Shown here: piece by piece, positions 24,881 through 32,738 of the stretch
Layout of the letters: each line of letters opens with the position of its first letter
How positions within the stretch are numbered: position 1 is the stretch's first letter
From: CAYTYZ01 sp964442385
Lineage (GTDB): Bacteria; Patescibacteriota; Microgenomatia; UBA12405
Length of the DNA stretch: 49,688 nucleotides
NCBI GenBank assembly: GCA_964442385.1
Contig: CAYTYZ010000010.1
Coordinates: 1 to 49,688 of the forward strand
Reading direction: 5' to 3'
Notes under the pieces: model-generated
What the model saw: the letters and a program-made list of their open reading frames with translations, nothing else
Told to the model about the DNA's origin: nothing
Database searches by the model: none
Program-made: the position numbers and the translations under genes

Positions 24881-25603
24881 ATGTCATCTAACGGGAATAG
24901 GGAAAATAACGGTGGTTGCTATCTGGAAACCGCTTTTTTCTCTCTGATCTTCGTGGTCGTCGTCAAAATCTTTTGGCCCGAGACCATTCCGTTCACAATG
25001 TTCCAGTTTTTTCACTTCAACGCTCCAATCGGCGATGTGTTGGCGGCTTCTTGGCCAATCTTTGCATGGGGTGTCGGAGCATCGGCGTACCAGCTTGTAA
25101 GGACTCTGAATCCAAAACACGTAAACAGAAATGCCGAACAGATTCTTTCAAAAGGATTTGAAATTAGCCTTTTTGCAGGAGTATTTGAGGAAATTAGCTT
25201 TCGCTGGCTCATATTCTATGATGCCATCGTGGCAGCTAAAATCACAAATTTCCTGCTTTTGGGTTTCGCTGGACATGGTATTACTGAGTGGTTATACACC
25301 AGTGTTTTTGGCCCTGTTGCAAACTTCGTCACACTAGGAATACTAGAGCCATACCTTCTCAATGGCTTTGGATGGGCAGTTGGCATGGCCATCATCGTTT
25401 CAAATGGCAAGTTTCAAAACGGACACACCTACCAAGGTTGGTTCGGCTGGGTTAATTCCTGGTTTATGGGCATGTTCTTCTTCTATCTGATGTTCAAATA
25501 TGGACTGCTGGCCAGCATGCTGGTTCACTTTCTATATGACTTTTTCATTTTTAGCGCGGCTTACATCGATGCTGCAATAGAAAGGAAAAAAGGCTTCGTT
25601 TAG
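24881..25603 (+). CDS. CPBP family intramembrane glutamic protease
   Basis: 240 residues with about six to seven hydrophobic segments. The signature EExxxR appears as FEEISFRW around residue 107-114, a later GHGITEW supplies a candidate histidine, and the last helices carry MLVHFLYDFF, the usual second histidine motif. CPBP (CAAX protease and bacteriocin-processing) enzymes cleave substrates in the membrane, including prenylated proteins, bacteriocins or anti-sigma factors. The start is decided by AGGAGG at 24866-24871, nine bases before ATG 24881; an upstream TTG at 24851 would include the Shine-Dalgarno. Codon use is GC-richer than in neighbours, as in the 1354 gene. A hairpin and hammerhead ribozyme follow. 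Confidence 0.88.
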   Translation: MSSNGNRENNGGCYLETAFFSLIFVVVVKIFWPETIPFTMFQFFHFNAPIGDVLAASWPIFAWGVGASAYQLVRTLNPKHVNRNAEQILSKGFEISLFAGVFEEISFRWLIFYDAIVAAKITNFLLLGFAGHGITEWLYTSVFGPVANFVTLGILEPYLLNGFGWAVGMAIIVSNGKFQNGHTYQGWFGWVNSWFMGMFFFYLMFKYGLLASMLVHFLYDFFIFSAAYIDAAIERKKGFV

Positions 25604-25620
25604 GGTTGTCCAACACTAAT

Positions 25621-25657
25621 GCATGGATGGACAGGGACAGAACCTGTTCGTCCATGC
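25621..25657 (+). other. Long 3' UTR hairpin immediately upstream of hammerhead ribozyme 2
   Basis: GCATGGA (25621-25627) pairs with TCCATGC (25651-25657). The stem continues inward through TGGACAGG with CCTGTTCG (two G-U pairs) for fifteen pairs in all, with a seven-base loop. It ends one base before stem III of the ribozyme, so cleavage would leave it as a near-blunt 3' end structure, like the hairpin at 1886-1944. Confidence 0.8.
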
Positions 25658-25658
25658 T

Positions 25659-25708
25659 GTACTCTATAGATTCTCTCTATACTGACGAGTCCCAAAGGAC
25701 GAAAGTAC
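25659..25708 (+). ncRNA. Type III hammerhead self-cleaving ribozyme 2
   Basis: Stem III is GTAC (25659-25662) with GTAC (25705-25708). The cleavage triplet CUC places the cut after C25664. Stem I is TATAG (25665-25669) with CTATA (25677-25681) and a seven-base loop. The core CUGACGA lies at 25682-25688, stem II is GTCC/GGAC with CAAA loop (25689-25700), and GAAA is at 25701-25704. The core, stem II and loop II equal ribozyme 1 except for one allowed position (CUGANGA), while stems I and III differ in sequence but keep pairing. That covariation argues for selection. Stem III has only four pairs and may rely on the adjacent hairpin for stacking. Confidence 0.9.
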
Positions 25709-25745
25709 TATATTAATTTTTGTATCACAGGAAACACAAATTTGT

Positions 25746-25780
25746 TTCAAACCCGTACCCAACAAAAGCGGACAAGCTTA
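25746..25780 (+). repeat. Diverged family 1 repeat
   Basis: TTCAAACCCGTACCCAAC, spacer, GCGGACAAGCTTAC. It is positioned at the 3' end of the minus-strand DHH gene, yet still in the same orientation as all other copies. Confidence 0.6.
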
Positions 25781-28639
25781 CTATCTCTGGTCTAAGAAAT
25801 TTGATGTCTCTCTAAAATAAACACCCTTATTATTTTCATAAATTTTCAGTTTTGGGAATTGTATTTTTTTAACACAAAGGCGTATCCCCAACTTCATGAA
25901 AGCCTCCTCAAGTCCCATTCGTAAATCAACCGCTTTTGTTCTATTTAAATTTATGCTTGTGATTGTAGCTCGACTGATTGGATCACGTGGCGACCAAACT
26001 CTAACGGCACCTTTTAATTTTCCTTGCATATTAGCAGGGTATACTTTTGTATACAAACCAGTTTTTTCATCAAAATCTTCGGGCAAGGTCAACCCGGGTT
26101 CAGCTTTTAAAATTTTTACTTCAATTTTTTTTCCTTGTATCTCTACGATTCCGTCTGTCATTTTTATTTTTTCAGGATGGTCTACTATATATTGCTTTCC
26201 ATCGTCTTCAACCAATACCACAGTATCAATAGTTTCACAGATGTCCATTTGATTACAATTTTCTTTCATCTGCTGATCATTATCCCTAATGCTTTGTCGT
26301 TCCATTTCTCTCCATTCTCCTAAACTGGGCAATTCTCCACCCAAGGCTTTAATTAATTTTCTAGCCTCCAAAAAATTTAAGTTAACCACTCTGCCCTTGT
26401 CAACTCCATAATTTATATCCAATTTGTTAGCCAGTTTTCTTATTTCAACTGAATCTTCAACTAGTTTTCGACTCATCCACAATCCATTTGTTTCACATTT
26501 ATAAAATCGGTTGAATATCTCAACTACTTTCTCTAACAATGGTGCTGTAACTTTTCTAGATAGCTGGTCTCCAGTTCCATAAAAATCAATATAGTTCCCT
26601 TTTATTTCTATACAAAAATTCTTGCTTTTAGCAAATCTAAACTTAATTATTCTTTCTAAATATTTTATAAAAAAGTCTTTAAACTCCGGCAAGGCATTTT
26701 TATTAAAAATAGAATAAATTCTTTCACGTGCCACCCTGGTATTATTATTTTCATAGTTAACTACTTTAACCAAAGTTACGGCAAAATTCTTTATGCGATT
26801 ATTTTCATGAGCCATTTTTACAAAATCTTTTAATAATTCTTTTTCTATTATTTTCCCCTTAGAATCAAAAACATTTTTCACTTTGGCTACTGCAAAACCC
26901 ATTAAAAACCAATCTTCTTTATAGTCCCTCTCAAATAAAACCTTGGCACTTTTTTCAGTCAACATATAACCCATCATTTCTTGATAAAAGACCGTAGAGT
27001 CGCCTACCTTACTTTCCAATTGGATTTGTTCCATTATTAGTTGATCTCTAAAAGTCATTTTGTGGCTATTTCGATTTTCTGTATCTAGCAGGGTGGCTCC
27101 ATAAATAATTTTGTTCAAATCTCCTTTGATTTCTATTCCCAATCCTTGAAGTTTAAGCCATATCATTGCCACACTAGAACCTAACATTTCCCATGTTAAT
27201 GGAACAGTCATTTTTTTTGCTTTATCCGAGAGAAAATGGTGGTCCACAATTGATTCGACATATCTTTGCACTTCACTTACATTGTGGTCAATTAGTACCC
27301 AGCGGCCTAAACCAGATTTTTTTACTTCGTCGTACAACTTATTATTCTCTTTCATTAACCTTTCTGATATCTCTTCTCCAAGCAAGAATTTAATTTCCTT
27401 AGGCATTGTCAAGGATTGCAGTAAAGGTATGTAAACAGTCATTGGATCCAGTTGTTGTCTTCTATATGCTTCCAATAGACTTCCTACCCCAGTATCTGCA
27501 TCAGGATTTTTATGGCCCATTACCACCACAATCTTTGTATGATTTTTAAGTGCTTCTATTATTAGGCTTTCTCGATTCTTTACAAATTCAATCAACTTGC
27601 CTTTATCAAATTCCTTATCTGCTCTAAAAACTTCTCTGGCTACCTGTTTAACTTTATCTACTATTAATTTATCACCTTTCAATCGGGCAATAATTCTCAC
27701 TACCCCCAACATATCTATAATTTTTTCAGTTATCTGTTTGGCTTCTACGGAGCGAAGCTTGATAATTTTTTTTCCATTTTTTTTAACAAAATTCAATACT
27801 TTTTCCCTGTTTTCTTTATAAAACTTAAAATGTTCTTCTGGGTTTTTCTCTCCTGCCTGATTTACGGTAGTTTTATCATATTCCTCAATCAATTTATTTA
27901 CTTCCTTCAAGATTTTCCAATCGATTGGACTTTCAGGTAGAGTTTTCCGGCAAATTCTAATCGTGTTGGATATTATCGGTGCCGTAATAGGAATATCATT
28001 GTCCATAGCCGGTGTAACAGATGAAATTACAAAACTTCTAACTGTCCCGACATAGCAACCAACTTGTTCCACTGCCCAATATTTCCATGTTGAAGAATCT
28101 CCCTTGTTTTTTAAGCGAGATACAATTTTAGGAAATCCTGTTTCATTATCGATATTTCCATATGGTTCAAACCAGCCTGGGCGTTCCTTGGGAATTACGA
28201 TTTCTCTCCTGTCACCTACTACTTCTAGCATCTCTCCATGTTTTACAAATCGTGGATTTTCTATCATCCACACTCTTTCATCCTTGTCTTTGAAATAAAC
28301 AGTATTTAGCCACTCGGTATTTTCGTTTTCAAAAGAAGCAACAAGCTCTTTATCATTGTTTCTAATTGCCTCCATATATACAATCCAAAATTGTCTTACA
28401 GTTAACATCTGACCACCTAATTTTTCTGTTAATTTTTGCGCGTCTATAAAATTTATTTCGTTGATCAATCCTTCTTCATTCCAGCGTAGTTTTTCAATCC
28501 CTATTTCTGCTGCAGCCTTTATCACTTCGTCGCTTATTTTTAGAGGCTCTAATTTTATATAGATTTGCAATTCCTCACTCCATCTATATTCTTTACTTTC
28601 TTGATCCTTAGCCCTTAGATTATTCCTATTATTGGCCAC
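25781..28639 (-). CDS. DHH-family phosphoesterase flanked by duplicated N- and C-terminal domains
   Basis: 952 residues. The centre carries DHH-superfamily motifs: GHKNPDAD (375-382), DHN (451-453) and DHH (466-468), the metal ligands of manganese pyrophosphatase/exopolyphosphatase-type enzymes. Residues about 60-235 and about 745-930 look like copies of one domain. Both contain a Leu/Ile-NF-xx-A-xKL-xxx-LGG opening, IRxND, a PG...P...ETG segment, and an end with R(I/L)C(R/V)K. The opening and end recall the C-type-lectin fold of FGE-sulfatase domains (LGG-x-LPS-xxEW, GIRL). Function is probably phosphoester or pyrophosphate hydrolysis tied to a binding fold; the combination is unusual. There is no signal peptide. 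Confidence 0.8.
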   Translation of the reverse strand: MANNRNNLRAKDQESKEYRWSEELQIYIKLEPLKISDEVIKAAAEIGIEKLRWNEEGLINEINFIDAQKLTEKLGGQMLTVRQFWIVYMEAIRNNDKELVASFENENTEWLNTVYFKDKDERVWMIENPRFVKHGEMLEVVGDRREIVIPKERPGWFEPYGNIDNETGFPKIVSRLKNKGDSSTWKYWAVEQVGCYVGTVRSFVISSVTPAMDNDIPITAPIISNTIRICRKTLPESPIDWKILKEVNKLIEEYDKTTVNQAGEKNPEEHFKFYKENREKVLNFVKKNGKKIIKLRSVEAKQITEKIIDMLGVVRIIARLKGDKLIVDKVKQVAREVFRADKEFDKGKLIEFVKNRESLIIEALKNHTKIVVVMGHKNPDADTGVGSLLEAYRRQQLDPMTVYIPLLQSLTMPKEIKFLLGEEISERLMKENNKLYDEVKKSGLGRWVLIDHNVSEVQRYVESIVDHHFLSDKAKKMTVPLTWEMLGSSVAMIWLKLQGLGIEIKGDLNKIIYGATLLDTENRNSHKMTFRDQLIMEQIQLESKVGDSTVFYQEMMGYMLTEKSAKVLFERDYKEDWFLMGFAVAKVKNVFDSKGKIIEKELLKDFVKMAHENNRIKNFAVTLVKVVNYENNNTRVARERIYSIFNKNALPEFKDFFIKYLERIIKFRFAKSKNFCIEIKGNYIDFYGTGDQLSRKVTAPLLEKVVEIFNRFYKCETNGLWMSRKLVEDSVEIRKLANKLDINYGVDKGRVVNLNFLEARKLIKALGGELPSLGEWREMERQSIRDNDQQMKENCNQMDICETIDTVVLVEDDGKQYIVDHPEKIKMTDGIVEIQGKKIEVKILKAEPGLTLPEDFDEKTGLYTKVYPANMQGKLKGAVRVWSPRDPISRATITSINLNRTKAVDLRMGLEEAFMKLGIRLCVKKIQFPKLKIYENNKGVYFRETSNFLDQR

Positions 28640-28709
28640 AAGCTATAATACTAACAATTAAATATACTATAGGAGATTATATCAAAATCAAACTTTGTTA
28701 TAATTTCTC

Positions 28710-29105
28710 ATGTCAGGTCAGACAAATCTTTCCGATGTATTAAATTTCCTTCAAATATCTTGCGACAATGTCGAATATGGATTTGCTAACGTCAAAGAAG
28801 CAAATTATTCGGAGCTACCAGAAGTCATTGCTACGTTTAGAGAAGCCGAAGGTCTTACACTAGTTGCCACTAAAGATTACCTAGTAAAAAACAATATCTC
28901 TTTTGATGGTACTTTTGCAAAACTAACAATCGAAGTGCATACTTCCTTATCGCTAGTTGGTCTAACAGCTACCTTAACTACCCAATTATCAAAAAATAAC
29001 ATCTCTGCCAATATTGTTGCAGCCTATTATCACGATCATATTTTCGTCCAATATGATCTACGTCAAAAAGCTATAGACTCTTTGCTTAGTTTGACAAAGA
29101 TATAG
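28710..29105 (+). CDS. ACT-domain protein
   Basis: A 131-residue protein of the tandem-ACT type. The C-terminal half (LTIEVHTSLSLVGLTATLTTQLSKNNISANIVAAYYHDHIFV) has the ACT beta-alpha-beta plan and the YHDHIFV strand of a family of small ACT proteins of unknown ligand, probably an amino acid. TATAAT (28699-28704) ends five bases before the ATG, so it is leaderless. It is divergent from the DHH gene. Confidence 0.82.
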   Translation: MSGQTNLSDVLNFLQISCDNVEYGFANVKEANYSELPEVIATFREAEGLTLVATKDYLVKNNISFDGTFAKLTIEVHTSLSLVGLTATLTTQLSKNNISANIVAAYYHDHIFVQYDLRQKAIDSLLSLTKI

Positions 29106-29108
29106 CTC

Positions 29109-29153
29109 TAGCCCCGTACCCCGCCAAAGGGCGGCTAGTTACGCTGCGATTGA
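29109..29153 (+). repeat. Dispersed intergenic repeat, family 1
   Basis: TAGCCCCGTACCCCGCC, spacer, GGGCGGCTAGTTACGCTGCGATTGA. It starts three bases after the ACT gene stop and lies between two convergent genes, where a hairpin could act as a bidirectional terminator. Confidence 0.7.
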
Positions 29154-29192
29154 ACACAATAATCTGGCTATAAAATCCTTTCTTCTAAAGCT

Positions 29193-29843
29193 TTAACCAA
29201 TTAAATCCTTACTACTAACCACCGGACACCAATACTTATCAATATAATCCACCACTAATTTGGTAGCTTTTTTATGGCTAACAAATGGCCTTTTTTTTGA
29301 GTTATACATAGAGCCGGTCAAATCCCCTCCCCAACTAATATCTACACCCCACCTAACCATTTGTTTTATCCCAAACGTTCGATCTAAAATGCACATGTTT
29401 ACATGGACCCCACATATATACACTTTACTAATCTGTTTATAAAATAAATAATTAAATATTTCCCTTCCAGAGTCTGAAACAATATCTACTTTTTGGTCAA
29501 TTTCTATAATGGGATTTTGCCGAGACCAGACTATTATCTGCTCACTAACATCACAGTCCGAACCACCATCGCTATCATCAATTGGCAGGGGAGGGTCAAT
29601 ATGCGGATTTTCAGTAATATCCTTAAATATTTTGTTTTTAAGCACTCTCTTTCTGGCAGGAGTATTTTTATAATAGTCAACTACATCCGAGGGGGCGTGA
29701 ACGATTAAGTATCCTTTCTTTCGCAAGTCTTTTATTGTTAAATTTATTTTATTAGCCAAAATTTCAGATCTTTTAGTTGCCGCATTGTCCCAATGTTTAT
29801 CCCACATGTCACAGACTAAAATAGCACTATTGTTCACCATCAT
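29193..29843 (-). CDS. Isochorismatase-family cysteine hydrolase
   Basis: 216 residues. The family triad is partly visible: ILVCDMWD near the N-terminus supplies the aspartate, and YICGVHVNMCIL (about 146-157) the nucleophilic cysteine in the usual VNMC turn followed by a helix. Isochorismatase-like hydrolases act on amides such as nicotinamide or N-carbamoyl compounds; the substrate is not determined. The N-terminal region with KHWDNAATKR is longer than in nicotinamidase. On the minus strand TACGAT six bases before the first of two ATGs supports the start at 29843. Confidence 0.85.
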   Translation of the reverse strand: MMVNNSAILVCDMWDKHWDNAATKRSEILANKINLTIKDLRKKGYLIVHAPSDVVDYYKNTPARKRVLKNKIFKDITENPHIDPPLPIDDSDGGSDCDVSEQIIVWSRQNPIIEIDQKVDIVSDSGREIFNYLFYKQISKVYICGVHVNMCILDRTFGIKQMVRWGVDISWGGDLTGSMYNSKKRPFVSHKKATKLVVDYIDKYWCPVVSSKDLIG

Positions 29844-29887
29844 CTAACAATCGTAACAAGGTGTTTAAATCAATACAAACTACTTTC

Positions 29888-29934
29888 TCCAAACCCGTAT
29901 CCCACCAATTGATGGTAGGCACGCCACGAGCCTT
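29888..29934 (+). repeat. Dispersed intergenic repeat, family 1
   Basis: TCCAAACCCGTATCCCACC, a rearranged centre, GGTAGGCACGCCACGAGCC. It is the last copy in the window; none is seen between 30 and 49.7 kb. Confidence 0.7.
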
Positions 29935-29970
29935 AAAAAACAAACCCAGTAAATCTGTATAATTCTTCAT

Positions 29971-30543
29971 ATGTGTGGTCGCTTTACCCTAAAAAGTCCA
30001 GGCAAACTTAGACAAGAGTTTGAGTTTGACCAAGATTATAACCTAGAAGATGATCAGATTTTAACCCCAGGTAAGAAGGTTCTAGCTATTAAAACCCAAG
30101 GAGACAAGACTTTGGTTACTCAACTTTTTTGGGGACTAAAGCCAACTTGGGATACCAATAAATCCACCTTAATTTTTAATGCTCGAGCCGAAACCCTAGA
30201 GGAAAAACATTTCTTTTCCAAATTATTGGATTACAGGTGTGTTATTCCAGCTTCTGGTTATTTCGAATGGAAAAAAATAGATGAAAAACATAAGCAACCT
30301 TATTTTTTTACCCCCAAAGATTTTGAACTATTTTATTTTGCCGGACTTTACCAGCCAGGTCTCAACCCTTCTTGTACTTTAATTACCACAGTACCCAATA
30401 CGCTAACCGCCTCCGTTCATGCTCGTATGCCAGCCATCCTAACCAGAGAAAACATAAATACCTGGCTCCACCCTGATCCTGACACCAAGTTTTTCCTAAC
30501 AGCTTTTGACCCCAATAAAATGAGCATGGTACCCTTAAACTAG
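29971..30543 (+). CDS. yedK: SOS-response-associated peptidase (YedK/HMCES, SRAP)
   Basis: 190 residues. Cys2 directly after the initiator Met (MCGRFTL) becomes the N-terminal residue that crosslinks to abasic sites in single-stranded DNA. FNARAETLEEKHFF, CVIPASGYFEWKK and the HARMP motif (about 149-153) give the conserved Asn, Glu and His. SRAP proteins shield abasic sites during replication. TATAAT (29958-29963) lies seven bases before the ATG. It is followed by a small gene and a Y-family polymerase, forming a DNA-damage-tolerance group. Confidence 0.93.
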   Translation: MCGRFTLKSPGKLRQEFEFDQDYNLEDDQILTPGKKVLAIKTQGDKTLVTQLFWGLKPTWDTNKSTLIFNARAETLEEKHFFSKLLDYRCVIPASGYFEWKKIDEKHKQPYFFTPKDFELFYFAGLYQPGLNPSCTLITTVPNTLTASVHARMPAILTRENINTWLHPDPDTKFFLTAFDPNKMSMVPLN

Positions 30544-30581
30544 TCACTTGACTTCGGGTAATATTCGGGTCATCATAGGGC

Positions 30582-30842
30582 ATGATTACCAAAGTTGATG
30601 TGCCAGTATCTGTGGAACTGGTTTTCCAGGCTCCAACCAGAAAAGTCTTTCCAAAAACAGTGGTCTGGAATGGTCGTGACTATCCCATTACCAAACTAGG
30701 CTACAAGCACACTTTTAGGCAAGGCCGAACTCTAATCCATGTTTTTTCAGTAGCCAGCAACGGAGCCTATTTTAAACTTCAACTTAACTCCGAAACCCTA
30801 CATTGGAAACTAGAGGAGGTTTCAGATGGACAATCAAACTAA
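30582..30842 (+). CDS. Small unknown protein coupled to the Y-family polymerase
   Basis: 86 residues, predicted mainly beta (VSVELVFQAP, PKTVVWNGRDYPITKLGYKHTF, LIHVFSVASNGAYFKLQLN). It has no catalytic motif and no known family. Its last 17 bases overlap the start of the polymerase gene, so the two are translated together. The compact beta sheet could be an accessory or DNA-contacting subunit for the polymerase, but this is inference from position only. Confidence 0.7.
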   Translation: MITKVDVPVSVELVFQAPTRKVFPKTVVWNGRDYPITKLGYKHTFRQGRTLIHVFSVASNGAYFKLQLNSETLHWKLEEVSDGQSN

Positions 30843-32112
30843 CCTTCCTTTTAACCCAAAGGCGTCAAGTATAATGCATATTGACCTAAACTCCTGTTTT
30901 GCCACTATCGAGCAACAGGCCAACCCAAGTTTACGGGGAAAACCAATTGCCGTTGCAGCTTATTCCTCCCCAAATGGCTGTGTCATAGCCCCCTCAGTTG
31001 AGGCAAAAGCGCTAGGTATAAAAGTTGGTATGCGAGTAAAAGATGCCAAGTTTATTTACCCTAGCATTGCCATTCTTACCCCAGATCCTTGGAAGTATCG
31101 TGCAGTCCATCTTCAACTGAGAGAAGTTATCAGCAGCTACACCAGTGATTTTGTTGCCAAGTCGATTGACGAGTTTGTCTTGAATCTAGAGGGATATCCC
31201 GCCCAAAAAAAAGGCATGGTTGAGACTGGTCTAAAAATAAAAAAAGATATAAAAGAAAATATTGGGGAATGGATGAGAGTCTCTATTGGTTACGCCCCCA
31301 ATAGATTTTTGGCTAAACAAGCTGCAGGACTTAAAAAGCCAGATGGGCTAGAAGAAATTGCTTGCCAAAACTACCAAGAGATTTATAAAAAGCTAACCCT
31401 TATGGACCTATCTGGTATTGACAAGGCCAACACTGCCAGGCTTAATTCTGTTGGTATTTTTACTGTCCTGCAAATGCTAGAAGCCGATGTTAGAACTCTT
31501 AAAAGTGCCTTTAATTCTATTTTGGGCTACTACTGGTATCTAAGGCTAAGAGGCTGGGAGATAGACGATGTTCAATTTGCCAGAAAAAGCTATGGAGCCA
31601 TGTATTCTCTGGGCACCACTCTATCTACTCACGAAGAGCTGGCCCCTATTCTACACAAGCTAGTTTGCAAAACAGCCAATAGAATGAGAACCAATGGTTA
31701 TTATGCTCTGGGAGTTCACCTTGGAATACTTTATCGCGATAGAAATTTTTGGCATCATGGTCACAAACAAAAAGAATTACTAATTGACTCCAGAGATATT
31801 TACAAACGTGCTTTTAAAATCTTAGTTTCCTCACCGTACAAAGGACCAGTGGCAAATCTGGCAGTATCAGTTTTTGACCTGACTCAAAATAACCATGTGC
31901 AAACCAGCTTGTTTGAGAATATGGAAAAGAAAATAAGCCTAGCTAGCTCTATTGACAAAATTCAAGAAAGATACGGTGACTTTGTTATCACCCCCGGGAT
32001 CATGCTGGGAACCAAAGATGTAGTATTAGATAGAATAGGTTTTGGGAATATCAAAGATTTAGAAAGCCTTATCGTCGAAGACCAAGACAACCAAGAAAAT
32101 ACAGCAACTTAG
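30826..32112 (+). CDS. dinB: Y-family DNA polymerase (DinB/Pol IV-like)
   Basis: 428 residues. MHIDLNSCFATIEQ holds the first catalytic aspartate (D20) and the steric-gate region (CF), and KSIDEFVLNL (about 112-121) the second acidic pair. GYAPNRFLAKQAAGLKKPDG and the LSGIDKANTARLNSVGI helix-hairpin-helix fit Pol IV/Pol V catalytic subunits, and a C-terminal little-finger domain follows. It performs translesion synthesis. Unlike the leaderless genes, it is internal to an operon and has AGGAGG shortly before its ATG, inside the preceding gene. Confidence 0.92.
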   Translation: MDNQTNLPFNPKASSIMHIDLNSCFATIEQQANPSLRGKPIAVAAYSSPNGCVIAPSVEAKALGIKVGMRVKDAKFIYPSIAILTPDPWKYRAVHLQLREVISSYTSDFVAKSIDEFVLNLEGYPAQKKGMVETGLKIKKDIKENIGEWMRVSIGYAPNRFLAKQAAGLKKPDGLEEIACQNYQEIYKKLTLMDLSGIDKANTARLNSVGIFTVLQMLEADVRTLKSAFNSILGYYWYLRLRGWEIDDVQFARKSYGAMYSLGTTLSTHEELAPILHKLVCKTANRMRTNGYYALGVHLGILYRDRNFWHHGHKQKELLIDSRDIYKRAFKILVSSPYKGPVANLAVSVFDLTQNNHVQTSLFENMEKKISLASSIDKIQERYGDFVITPGIMLGTKDVVLDRIGFGNIKDLESLIVEDQDNQENTAT

Positions 32113-32189
32113 AGCCTAACTCTCCACGCATAAATATTAGCAAAAATACCTAAAAATGTTTACGGCTGGTCTTTTTTGTATACTATTTT

Positions 32190-32738
32190 ATGGATCCAAT
32201 AATTCTTGTCGTCTCTCCTGATATTCAATTAAAAAGTTGGAGCGCAAAAAACGCGCCAGACTTATTTTCTATGGTTGACAGAAATAGAGAATACTTATCA
32301 CCCTGGCTACCTTGGGTGCCTACGGTAAAAAAGGAGTCAGATTCATTAGGTTTTATTACCACCTCTCATCTGGAAATAGAAAACAAGACAGGTTTGGAAC
32401 TTGGTATTTGGTATCAAGATAAAATAGTTGGTTGTATTGGCCTCCACGGAATTAGTGCTAGTAATCACCGGGGTAGTATTGGCTATTGGCTTGATGCTGA
32501 CTATCAGGGGAAAGGCATTATGACCCAGTCAGTAAGGGCGATTGTAAATTATTGTTTTACTAAACTAGATTTAAATCGAGTAACCATTGAAGCCGCAACA
32601 GAAAATGAACCGAGCTACTCGGTAGCCGAAAGACTAGGTTTTACCAAAGAAGGTATGGCTAGGCAGTATGAATATATCAATGGGCGTTTTCTCGACTGCT
32701 TTGTTTATAGTATGGTCAAGTCTGAGTGGGAACATTAG
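32190..32738 (+). CDS. GNAT acetyltransferase, RimJ/RimL type
   Basis: 182 residues. LSPWLPWVP near the N-terminus, VGCIGLHGIS, the acetyl-CoA loop SIGYWLDADYQGKGIM (about 91-106), then VTIEAATENEPSYSVAERLGFTKEG are standard for RimL-like ribosomal-protein or small-molecule N-acetyltransferases. TATACT (32179-32184) ends five bases before the ATG. It is convergent with the next gene, and the two stop codons abut without a gap. Confidence 0.9.
   Translation: MDPIILVVSPDIQLKSWSAKNAPDLFSMVDRNREYLSPWLPWVPTVKKESDSLGFITTSHLEIENKTGLELGIWYQDKIVGCIGLHGISASNHRGSIGYWLDADYQGKGIMTQSVRAIVNYCFTKLDLNRVTIEAATENEPSYSVAERLGFTKEGMARQYEYINGRFLDCFVYSMVKSEWEH

Noticed and set aside
24916..25410. Several overlapping open frames on both strands inside the CPBP protease gene
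   Set aside because: They are shadows caused by the gene's GC-richer codon use; the membrane topology, SD and catalytic motif fix the 24881 frame.
25781..28639. Diversity-generating retroelement target
   Set aside because: The lectin-like end domains suggested it, but no reverse transcriptase, template repeat or variable repeat is visible in the window.
521..29934. CRISPR array
   Set aside because: The repeats are kilobases apart, diverged and separated by genes; there are no regular spacers and no cas genes.
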